Shown here: positions 33,631-40,664 of the stretch, piece by piece
Position numbering within the stretch: the stretch's first letter is position 1
Layout of the letters: each line of letters begins with the position of its first letter
Assembly: GCA_029268515.1 (NCBI GenBank)
Contig: JAQWNP010000014.1
Coordinates: 62,001-126,000, forward strand
Source of the DNA: Phycisphaerales bacterium
GTDB lineage: Bacteria > Planctomycetota > Phycisphaerae > Phycisphaerales > SM1A02
Reading direction: 5' to 3'
DNA: 64,000 nt
Translations under genes and position numbers: made by a program
Notes under the pieces: model-generated
The model's database searches: none
Seen by the model: the letters and a program-made list of their open reading frames with translations, nothing else
What the model was told of the DNA's origin: nothing

Positions 33631-34431
33631 ATGAACAAAAGTGCGGAGCAACCTGTGGCCATCGTGATGGCAAAGTTCCCATCGCCGGGGCAGGTAAAGT
33701 CACGGCTATGTATGGGTGGGGCACTGACGCCCGTCGAGGCTGCTGATGTGGCGAGGCTCATGTTGCGTTGTGTTGTCACACGGGTTTCTCGGCGATGGCC
33801 GACCATCGTTGCCACCAGTCCTGATGATGAGCTACCTGCGATGGAGTCGATACTTGCGGATCTGGATCAAGCCAACGCTGTTGAAGTGATTGGGCAAGGC
33901 CGAGGCACACTTGGTCATCGCATGGACCGCATTTGGGAAGCGTATGGGGGCCAGCAGGGCATCGCCTTTTTTGGTGGTGATGCGCCTGATATCCCTGATC
34001 GTTATTTTGATCTTGTTGACTCGTTTTTGTCTAACGAAAAAGATGACCTGGCGGCATTGGGCGGTGCGCCCGATGGGGGCTACTGGACTTTGGTATCTAA
34101 ACGCTATGCTCCACAGCTCCTTGAGGGTATTCCTTGGTCTTCAGATGCGGTCTTCTCGGTCACCTGCCAACGTATCCATCAGCTTGGCCATCAGCCCGTC
34201 ATTTTCCCTGATTGGCCAGATGTCGATACCTTTGACGATCTGAAGAAGCTCTATCATCGGCTCTCAGAAAGCCAGGGTGAAGGTGTCCGTATCAACAAGA
34301 GCTTCAAGCCGGGGCTGAGTGGCTATGATGAGACACTGATGCGGGTCATGGAGTCCCTGCATAAAGGCATTGGCAGACTGATTTCGGATGATGCTACATT
34401 TCATTCACAGCCGCAATCAGATGAATCTTAG
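33631..34431 (+). CDS. DUF2064/TIGR04282-family nucleotidyl- or glycosyltransferase-like protein
   Basis: A 266-residue protein of the GT-A-like family described as rSAM/selenodomain-associated transferase 1 (TIGR04282, DUF2064). Diagnostic stretches are AIVMAKFPSPGQVKSRL at the N-terminus, GQGRGTLGHRMDRIWEAY, IAFFGGDAPDIPDRYF, GGAPDGGYWTLVSKRY, GIPWSSDAVFS and FPDWPDVDTFDDLKKLY. The fold is that of nucleotide-sugar binding transferases. The reaction is not established for most members. The ATG follows AAAGG at 33621-33625. A response regulator gene follows 11 bases downstream and is probably cotranscribed. No radical SAM or selenoprotein gene is near, so the usual context is missing. Confidence 0.85.
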   Translation: MNKSAEQPVAIVMAKFPSPGQVKSRLCMGGALTPVEAADVARLMLRCVVTRVSRRWPTIVATSPDDELPAMESILADLDQANAVEVIGQGRGTLGHRMDRIWEAYGGQQGIAFFGGDAPDIPDRYFDLVDSFLSNEKDDLAALGGAPDGGYWTLVSKRYAPQLLEGIPWSSDAVFSVTCQRIHQLGHQPVIFPDWPDVDTFDDLKKLYHRLSESQGEGVRINKSFKPGLSGYDETLMRVMESLHKGIGRLISDDATFHSQPQSDES

Positions 34432-34442
34432 GGAGTTTCAGC

Positions 34443-34961
34443 GTGCCAGATCTTCCTGTTGATATGACCCTTGAACTCGAAGCCGTCGATTTGTCTGAGT
34501 CTTCGATTCTGCTGGTTGATGACAACCTCCAGAATCTCGAATTGATGCAGGCCTATTTGGAAGAGTTGCCATGCAGCATTCGTACCGCTCATGATGGCCT
34601 CGAGGCGATTAAGTCAGTTGATGCTGACTGTCCTGACATGGTATTGCTTGATGTCATGATGCCACGCATGAGTGGCTTTGAGGTTTGTCAGCGGATCAAA
34701 TCTGCTCCATCAACACGCGACATAATCGTGATCATGGTGACAGCGCTTCATGAAGTAGGGGATTTTGAGCGCGCTGTCGAATGTGGTACCAATGATTTTA
34801 TAACGAAGCCGGTCAACAAATTAGAATTGCTGACTCGAGTCCGATCATTGTTAGAGCTTGCCTTGGTGAAGCGGCAGTACGATAAGCTGATCGCTATCAA
34901 GCAGGGAGCTGGCCTCGACCAACGCGGAAGTGGTCCGGAGTCATCTGTTGACGCAGATTAG
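34443..34961 (+). CDS. Single-domain response regulator
   Basis: A 172-residue protein made of one CheY-like receiver domain (residues about 20-140). The acidic pocket is SSILLVDDN, the phospho-acceptor Asp is in MVLLDVMMPRMSG, the conserved Thr is in VIMVTALHE, and the Lys is in DFITKPVNKLEL. After the receiver comes a helix (LLELALVKRQYDKLIAIKQG) and a short disordered tail, with no output domain, so it would act through protein contacts. The start is a GTG with GGGAG eight bases upstream. It is downstream of the DUF2064 gene. No histidine kinase is encoded nearby, so its partner is unknown. Confidence 0.9.
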   Translation: MPDLPVDMTLELEAVDLSESSILLVDDNLQNLELMQAYLEELPCSIRTAHDGLEAIKSVDADCPDMVLLDVMMPRMSGFEVCQRIKSAPSTRDIIVIMVTALHEVGDFERAVECGTNDFITKPVNKLELLTRVRSLLELALVKRQYDKLIAIKQGAGLDQRGSGPESSVDAD

Positions 34962-34989
34962 TTCTCTTGTGTCACATACGTAACAGATA

Positions 34990-35196
34990 TCAATGACATG
35001 CTCGCCTTGTTGTCGTCGCTGAAAAGTTATGCAGTCGCTGCCATCCAGGCATTGAAGGTTGTTTGGGATGTGTGGCATGCTCAAGATGGGACAGGTAGTC
35101 CCGAAGCGAAGCAAGATCAAAAGAACGAAGCCAGTTTTTTGGGGCGGTCGGATTGATTGCTTGTATTGAGTCTATTGCCTGAGTTTTTGTGATCAT
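34990..35196 (-). CDS. Short protein with helical N-terminal domain
   Basis: A 68-residue frame whose ATG at 35196 is preceded, eight bases upstream, by GAGGGAG, a strong ribosome site. The first 40 residues (TKTQAIDSIQAINPTAPKNW, then LRSFDLASLRDYLSHLEHA) form three amphipathic helices with the spacing of a small folded domain. I have the impression that similar short proteins are common in planctomycetes. The last 25 residues are basic and low in structure. It lies in a 380-base gap between the response regulator and the transglutaminase-like gene, downstream of the latter on the same strand. The function is unknown. Confidence 0.55.
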   Translation of the reverse strand: MITKTQAIDSIQAINPTAPKNWLRSFDLASLRDYLSHLEHATHPKQPSMPGWQRLHNFSATTTRRACH

Positions 35197-35342
35197 TGCT
35201 TGGGCTCCCTCATTCATTGGACAGGAAGCATCGGCTGGTTCTGTGTTTTGTATTGAATGGATAACTGCATGGGGACCTGCAGTTACTGCGCTAGACGTTA
35301 GTGCCGCCTGTCGAAAATAGGTTTCTGTCTCTTGTCAGGCGG

Positions 35343-36698
35343 TTAGACGCTCGGTGTTTCAATTTTGATTTCATTGGACTGAAGATACATTTCCTTATTG
35401 ATCTTTTCGCCATGGGCGTCAAATGCCATAATTGTGATGTAGTAGATCTCACTCGGATCGAGTTCAAGTGTGACTTGGGTATCTTCTGTTTGTATTAAGT
35501 CCACATCGTGCGGGGGCATTTGATACAACGCGTCATACATCTCAGGTTTCCAACCAGCGTCAGATGTCCAAAATGGCTTGGCTTTTTTGTTTCCCGACCA
35601 TCGTTGATAACTCCAATTGCGGGACTTGGAGCCAACGTAGACGCGATAACCAATCAAGTCGCCATCGACGTCGATCGAGGGAGACCAGCTGATCGTCGCT
35701 TTGACTGAGCCGGTTTCTTGCGAGGGCTCTAGCTTGACGCGATCAAAACTTGGTGGGCCTGGCTGATAGAGGTAGGGCGCGTCCTTGTAAGTCCAGTCTC
35801 CTGGAATGGCAGCATAATCTTCCCAGCCATAGTTGAACTCACCGGAGAGAGGTGCGTCTTTTTTGAATTTATAGTAGCGCCCATTGCCTCCACTGTTATG
35901 GAAACAGTGAATTGAGCGGTATGGCGAACCATTCTTGCGAACGCCACCATTGACTCGAAGTTCATATCGGTACGGTAGGGCGTCGATCCATCCGGGGTTT
36001 TCACTCAGTTGCTTCCACGAGGGAATGGTCCCATCATCGTTGAACAAAACGATGCCATTGCCACCAACCGAGTCTGCCCCAAAATAGTGCCATGCATCGT
36101 CGTAGTAAACCTCGGCGCTGCACTTGATTCCGAATTGAACTAGACGGGCGTCATATCCAGCAGCTTTCCAAAGATCGTAAACAACTCTTGCTGCATGCGT
36201 GCAATGCATTTCATTGACTTCTAGTAATACCAATGGGTCCCAGCAGCGTGTGCAGTCTTCATACATAGGACGGAGATGAGAGTGATAGCTGGCTCGATGA
36301 AGAAATTTCAGCATGGCCAGATGTCGTTGCTTGTTATTTTCTGCGTCTTTCGTAACAAGCTCAAACAAAGCTTTGAGCGCTTGTTGGCGATCTACGCCCG
36401 CTAGTTTTTCTTCAACTTCGGCGAGCATGGCATAGTCGTATCCACAGCCATCATCTTTATTGACTTCATAGCCGATGCGTTCGGGATCAAAGCGAGGATT
36501 TAAGAAATCAGATCCACGCAGCTCCATCGCTGTAGGGTCAAGGTTCTCAATGTACTGCTGCGTCTTGATCTGATCAACGGGCCAGAGAATCTGCGACCTT
36601 TGCGTGCTTTCTTTCTTGTCAGAGCAGTGGCAGAGCAAGAACGCGGCCATCGTTATCGTTGCAAGAACGGCTCTGTGTGAGAAGTCGATGTGTGGCAT
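35343..36698 (-). CDS. Transglutaminase-like lipoprotein with fibronectin type III-like C-terminus
   Basis: A 451-residue predicted lipoprotein: the signal peptide RAVLATITMAAFLLCHC supplies the lipidated Cys. Residues 150-240 have a transglutaminase-like core, with the catalytic Cys in NEMHCTHAARVVYDLW, then AGYDARLVQFGIKC, and the His and Asp in DAWHYFGADSV. The C-terminal 130 residues (GSVKATISWSPSIDVDGDLI, GYRVYVGSKS) resemble a fibronectin type III domain. Extracellular proteases or cross-linkers of glycan-attached proteins have this layout. The gene starts 46 bases inside the end of the glycosyltransferase gene upstream, so the two are coupled. A 7-bp inverted repeat (CCGCCTG/CAGGCGG, 35304-35342) follows the stop directly and may act as a terminator, though without a U-tract. 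Confidence 0.75.
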   Translation of the reverse strand: MPHIDFSHRAVLATITMAAFLLCHCSDKKESTQRSQILWPVDQIKTQQYIENLDPTAMELRGSDFLNPRFDPERIGYEVNKDDGCGYDYAMLAEVEEKLAGVDRQQALKALFELVTKDAENNKQRHLAMLKFLHRASYHSHLRPMYEDCTRCWDPLVLLEVNEMHCTHAARVVYDLWKAAGYDARLVQFGIKCSAEVYYDDAWHYFGADSVGGNGIVLFNDDGTIPSWKQLSENPGWIDALPYRYELRVNGGVRKNGSPYRSIHCFHNSGGNGRYYKFKKDAPLSGEFNYGWEDYAAIPGDWTYKDAPYLYQPGPPSFDRVKLEPSQETGSVKATISWSPSIDVDGDLIGYRVYVGSKSRNWSYQRWSGNKKAKPFWTSDAGWKPEMYDALYQMPPHDVDLIQTEDTQVTLELDPSEIYYITIMAFDAHGEKINKEMYLQSNEIKIETPSV

Positions 36699-38296
36699 TC
36701 GATATCCGATTGGTTTTGAATTTTAAGATTTGGTTCTTTGGCGTTATCGGCCAAAAGCGTTCTCTCTTCCATTGCAACTTCCGGGTGTAGATTATGGCTG
36801 GAAGCCCGGTTTTGCAAGAATGTCTCTCGAACAAGGCTGATTCCAATTGCTGAAAAACTGACTGAAAACAAGAAGATAAAAGGTGATCCCACCAGTGTTC
36901 CGGGATAAATACAAGTGACTACAAAACAGGCCATTAAGAGAGTGCCTAAGAGTATCTCACTTATTCCTTGAGTCGAGAGAGCATGGGTCTTTGCTGAAGT
37001 AAGTGGGTGCTGACTATTGAACTTTGGGGTTCGCACAAACGGAGTGTCGTGACCAACCACCGCTTCAAAAACACCACGGGTAACAATTAAACAAATGCCG
37101 ATGCCCAGTCCGAGCAGGATCGGTAGATTGAGTAAAGCTCGCAGACCTCGCTGCTGATTTTTGACTTGGGTCACCAGATAGAAAAGGCCTACAGCGCCCA
37201 TGCCAAGAGTGAGAGAGCCGACCCCAAGGGTCAAAGCCAGCCATTGAGGGATCTCTGACAGTGTGGCAAGTGTGGCAGTGGCTGGGATGGCAATCAAGGC
37301 TAGAAAGGCGATGGCGATGTAAAGCACTGGTGATGTGAGGTGTAGAACTGCTTCAGTTTTGCAACGAATTGGCGCCGGAGACAGAACGATCTGCCTCACA
37401 AGTTTAATCGCTGTTTGGGTGAGTCCCTTGTTCCAGCGGCGTTGTTGGTTGCAGAAGGCTCTGACGGTTGGAGGCAATTCAGCGGCCACTGAGACGTCTG
37501 GCCGGTACATAAACTTCCATCCCTTTAGTTGTGCACGATAAGAAAGGTCTGTGTCCTCTGTCAGCGTATCTTGTTGCCATCCGCCAGCATCATCGATGCA
37601 AGTTTTTCGCCAAATGCCAGCAGTGCCGTTGAAGTTGAACCATCGACCAGTCATTGCGCGGAATCGTTGCTCGAGTAAGAAGTGACCGTCAAGCAATGTT
37701 GCCTGGGCTCTTGTCAGCCAGTTCATCTCGGCGTTGATGTGTGACCAGCGAGCTTGAACCATTCCAACCTTTGGATCATCAAACTCAGGAAGCATTTGAT
37801 GTAAGAAGTCGGGCTTGGGTACAAAGTCAGCATCGAAGATAACCACGAGCTCGCCAGTGGCATGCTGTAGTCCATCTGCCAGTGCGCCAGCTTTGTAGCC
37901 CTGGCGGTGATTACGATGTCGATAATTGACGGGGTGGCCTTTTGCAGCAAAGTGATTTGCAGCGGCGGCGATCTGTTGTGCATCTTGTTGACTTGAGTCA
38001 TCAAGAACCTGGATCTGAAGCCTCTGGGCTGGGTAGTCGAGTTGGCAGGCAGCATTGATGACGCGCTGCGCCACGTTCGCCTCGTTGTACATTGGCAGCT
38101 GTACCGTGACCCGTGGTAAATCAGCTGGTCTTTTGGATGCCCACCATTGCGGGTCAATGGTTTGAGACTCTTTTGGTCTGGCCAGTAGGCTCAGCAATAC
38201 AGTGAGGCGATGCGCACCAAAGAGGCATATTGCAACCATTGGAGGAATATAAAGGCAAGCCAAGATCAGATGTGTTACTTGCATCAGATCTATCAT
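36653..38296 (-). CDS. Membrane glycosyltransferase family 2, cellulose synthase-like
   Basis: A 547-residue processive-type GT2. An N-terminal membrane helix (LILACLYIPPMVAICLFG) is followed by the catalytic domain: PRVTVQLPMYNEANVAQ, the nucleotide-binding Asp in IQVLDDSSQQDA, the DxD-like VVIFDADFVPKPDF, the TED motif in LTEDTDLSYRA, and QQRRWNKG, the QxxRW motif of the acceptor site. Four more membrane helices follow (for example VLYIAIAFLALIAIPATATL and LLGTLLMACFVVTCIYPGTL). This matches CESA/BcsA-related and glucomannan-synthase-like enzymes that polymerise and export a polysaccharide. No PilZ domain is seen. The sugar is unknown. The ATG directly follows GGAAG, and a second ATG 12 bases on is possible. 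It lies between the pseudopilin and transglutaminase-like genes. Confidence 0.88.
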   Translation of the reverse strand: MIDLMQVTHLILACLYIPPMVAICLFGAHRLTVLLSLLARPKESQTIDPQWWASKRPADLPRVTVQLPMYNEANVAQRVINAACQLDYPAQRLQIQVLDDSSQQDAQQIAAAANHFAAKGHPVNYRHRNHRQGYKAGALADGLQHATGELVVIFDADFVPKPDFLHQMLPEFDDPKVGMVQARWSHINAEMNWLTRAQATLLDGHFLLEQRFRAMTGRWFNFNGTAGIWRKTCIDDAGGWQQDTLTEDTDLSYRAQLKGWKFMYRPDVSVAAELPPTVRAFCNQQRRWNKGLTQTAIKLVRQIVLSPAPIRCKTEAVLHLTSPVLYIAIAFLALIAIPATATLATLSEIPQWLALTLGVGSLTLGMGAVGLFYLVTQVKNQQRGLRALLNLPILLGLGIGICLIVTRGVFEAVVGHDTPFVRTPKFNSQHPLTSAKTHALSTQGISEILLGTLLMACFVVTCIYPGTLVGSPFIFLFSVSFSAIGISLVRETFLQNRASSHNLHPEVAMEERTLLADNAKEPNLKIQNQSDIECHTSTSHTEPFLQR

Positions 38297-38337
38297 CTTC
38301 CGGCGACGAGCGTCTTAGCAACCGCAGTTATGTTTTG

Positions 38338-39159
38338 TCAGTTCGTTGTATTGACGTCGCTCAGCAGATTGTCTTTCGTTGCTTCAATCAACGCATCGTG
38401 TGTGCTGGAATCAAGTCCGCACACAGACGCTGCAGGGGAGAGATGGCCAAATTTTCCATCTGGTCCGGCTGATACAAAACGAATGCGTCGATTGAGAGCT
38501 GGGCCATACTTCAGTTCTAAGTGTGTTTGCTCAGTACCGTCGGTATCCACTGTGCCAACTGGTGTAACAGTGGATGGAAGCGCAACACCAGGATGCGTGG
38601 TATAGATCGGTGATCCCCATGCATCGAGCAAGGCCAGCCGGCCGCCATAGTTACTGAGTTCTGAATCGGCCTGTGAATTTGGTGTAATCCAATTTGGCCT
38701 GGGTTGTCCTGATTCAGGATAGCGAAACAAAAGATCAGAATCGATCTTGGCAAGAATCGCTCGTGACTTGGGATTGCGGTTGAGTACCTCCAGCAAGTCA
38801 CTAATCAAGTAAACATCAGTAGAGTCTTCGCACTGGCCAAAGTTGAGCCAAGGATCACTCATGTCAAAGTCATCTCTAGAGCCATTTGCACCATAGTCAG
38901 CACTTTGCCAAGTCAAGCTTCGGCCCGACTCTACTTCCCACTCTAATAGCGCGGTTTCAAGTAGCTCCATGGCAGCTTGTGTTCGCCTGATTTCAGATTG
39001 CTGCCAAATAGCCGAACCGACTCGAAGTGTGATGCCGGCAAGCAGGAGAATGATGCCAACCACAATGAGTAGTTCAATAAGTGTGAAAGCTTTTCGGGTT
39101 GCGTGATAGCTGCTCACATGGGTGGTGAGCTTCTGATCCAATAACAGTTGTTGTCTCAT
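38338..39159 (-). CDS. Type IV pilin-like/type II secretion pseudopilin
   Basis: A 273-residue protein with a class III prepilin signal: a 24-residue leader ending in RKA, cleavage before FTLIELLIVVGIILLLAG, and Glu at position 5 of the mature chain. Ala rather than Gly precedes the cleavage site. The membrane helix and the following amphipathic helix (ETALLEWEVESG) match the general secretion pseudopilin style (GspG-like). The C-terminal part ends in a region seen in planctomycete DUF1559-like pseudopilins (RRIRFVSAGPDGKFGHLSPA), the 'SAGPDGKFG' motif. No secretion ATPase or prepilin peptidase is nearby. It lies between an anti-sigma factor gene and a polysaccharide synthase gene on the same strand, which suggests coregulation by the ECF sigma factor upstream. 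Confidence 0.85.
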   Translation of the reverse strand: MRQQLLLDQKLTTHVSSYHATRKAFTLIELLIVVGIILLLAGITLRVGSAIWQQSEIRRTQAAMELLETALLEWEVESGRSLTWQSADYGANGSRDDFDMSDPWLNFGQCEDSTDVYLISDLLEVLNRNPKSRAILAKIDSDLLFRYPESGQPRPNWITPNSQADSELSNYGGRLALLDAWGSPIYTTHPGVALPSTVTPVGTVDTDGTEQTHLELKYGPALNRRIRFVSAGPDGKFGHLSPAASVCGLDSSTHDALIEATKDNLLSDVNTTN

Positions 39160-39177
39160 CGAGCTAATTCCTTAGAG

Positions 39178-40005
39178 TCAGGGGTCCCTGGCTTCTACTG
39201 GATTGTAGAACGAGTCCAGCAGGTAGGGCGACTCAAAGGGTGATAGTTCATAAAGAACGAGGTTATCGATGGTGCGGCGATGGAGGTGGAGGGGTTTTTG
39301 GACCGTCAGCGTCTCTGGCGGCATCTCTGCGGTTTGGCCAGATCGGTCTATAAACACGAGCAAAGGCTCTCCATCCACCCGGGCAAGCAGCTGGATCGTA
39401 TCTGGCGAAAGGGTGTTGGAATAGGCCAGGCCCAGTGCCTGCATATTCTCTGGAAGGGCCGCCATAAGCAGTCCCTGGCCGTAGCGGTCCTCAAAGGTGT
39501 CCGTAAACTCTGCGTCATCGGCACAGATCCAGGTCGGTTCAAAGCCTTCATCGAGGCTCTCGGTGTAGACCGTGGCCAAGCTTCGCCAGGCTTGGGGGGG
39601 ATACGTATTGTTGTTGGTTTGAGTGATGGAATAGGCATCCCATATCAGGGCAATTCCAACTGCTGCCATGAGCAGGGCTGCAACGGCTCCAATGATGGCA
39701 CGCCGACCTCCTCCGGCTGAGATTGAGAATTTCAATGGAGCAGCCGCTTCATCCTGAGCCTTCTTGCACATCAGCGCAAAATGCTCAGACGAAGGTGGTT
39801 CAGCAATCCTCCTTATTGATACATTCACTTGATTTTGAATGTCGATCTCATTTTGAAGTGTCTGGTCTTCACTGACTACCTGTAAGAATGCTGATTCCTG
39901 CTCTGCACTCAGCAAGCCATCAAGATAATCATCCATCAGAGCACGGGCTTCGTGAGCAGACATGCCATGAGGAGGATTCGATGGTGATTGAGGTGTTTGC
40001 GTCAT
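39178..40005 (-). CDS. Transmembrane anti-sigma factor
   Basis: A 275-residue protein downstream of, and overlapping by ATGA with, an ECF sigma gene. The N-terminal 80 residues (HEARALMDDYLDGLLSAEQE, then SAFLQVVSEDQTLQNEIDI) have the helical form of anti-sigma domains that clamp the sigma factor, but the zinc-binding HxxxCxxC motif is missing. One membrane helix follows at about residues 105-122 (AIIGAVAALLMAAVGIALIW), then a periplasmic domain (YTESLDEGFEPTWICADDAE and LYELSPFESPYLLDSFYNP). This places a sensor domain outside and a sigma-binding domain inside. The signal and the release mechanism are unknown, and no site-2 protease is encoded nearby. An alternative start at the Met 14 codons on is possible. 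Confidence 0.82.
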   Translation of the reverse strand: MTQTPQSPSNPPHGMSAHEARALMDDYLDGLLSAEQESAFLQVVSEDQTLQNEIDIQNQVNVSIRRIAEPPSSEHFALMCKKAQDEAAAPLKFSISAGGGRRAIIGAVAALLMAAVGIALIWDAYSITQTNNNTYPPQAWRSLATVYTESLDEGFEPTWICADDAEFTDTFEDRYGQGLLMAALPENMQALGLAYSNTLSPDTIQLLARVDGEPLLVFIDRSGQTAEMPPETLTVQKPLHLHRRTIDNLVLYELSPFESPYLLDSFYNPVEARDP

Positions 40006-40571
40006 ACAGTTGCCTCCTTGGTTGATGTTTCAGTCAACCAGGATCTCATTCGTTTTCGTGCACGGTGAACATGGCTCATCACAGTTCCTTCCGCCATATT
40101 CAATACTTGTCCAATCTTCCGGTAGGAATAGTCTTCCACGGTCCGAAGTAGAAGGCATGCCCGAGCATCGCTTTCCAGCCGCAGCAAGGCGGCTCGAGTT
40201 TGATCATCAAATGATTCAATATCACTAAAGAGTTGTCCCTTACCACTAATAATCGCATGCGGATGGAGGTGACTCGAATGAGTATCCGCTTCGATGAATT
40301 CTAAAGCATCGGCTGAGGCTCTCTGTCGTTTCTTTCGACGTGCCATATTGAGTGCTGAGAACCGTACAATTTGGCCCATCCAGGCCTTGAATTCAGTGTC
40401 TGGATCGAATTGTTTAAGCTTACGCAATCCAACCAATGCAGCTTCCTGGACCGCGTCTTCCGCGAGGTTTCGGTCCATGAGAATGCCATAGGCGATGCAC
40501 CACAAAAATCTGGCTCCTTCCTGAAACCGCGTGGCAAAGTCATCTTCACTTAATACTCCTCTCCTAGGCAT
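40002..40571 (-). CDS. ECF-type RNA polymerase sigma factor
   Basis: A 189-residue sigma-70 family protein of the extracytoplasmic function class. Region 2 is FLWCIAYGILMDRNLAEDAV, with QEAALVGLRKLKQFDPDTEF and FKAWMGQIVRFSALNMARRK (the -10 binding helices). Region 4 is LRLESDARACLLLRTVEDYS, followed by the helix-turn-helix YRKIGQVLNMAEGTVMSHVH, with the RARKRMRSWL recognition end. The linker between them is longer than usual and acidic. The anti-sigma gene overlaps by ATGA, and pseudopilin, glycosyltransferase and transglutaminase-like genes follow, which makes them likely members of its regulon. An inverted repeat (ATGGAGG/CCTCCAT, 40570-40614) starts at the ATG itself and runs upstream. 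It could be an operator or affect translation. Confidence 0.9.
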   Translation of the reverse strand: MPRRGVLSEDDFATRFQEGARFLWCIAYGILMDRNLAEDAVQEAALVGLRKLKQFDPDTEFKAWMGQIVRFSALNMARRKKRQRASADALEFIEADTHSSHLHPHAIISGKGQLFSDIESFDDQTRAALLRLESDARACLLLRTVEDYSYRKIGQVLNMAEGTVMSHVHRARKRMRSWLTETSTKEATV

Positions 40572-40664
40572 GGAGGTGGGCTCCGCGTTTTTGCTGGCCA
40601 GACCTGGCCTCCATAGGCAAATGTGCCCTTGTTGCTAGATCCTTGCAGTTTTTAGAGGGCTTTT

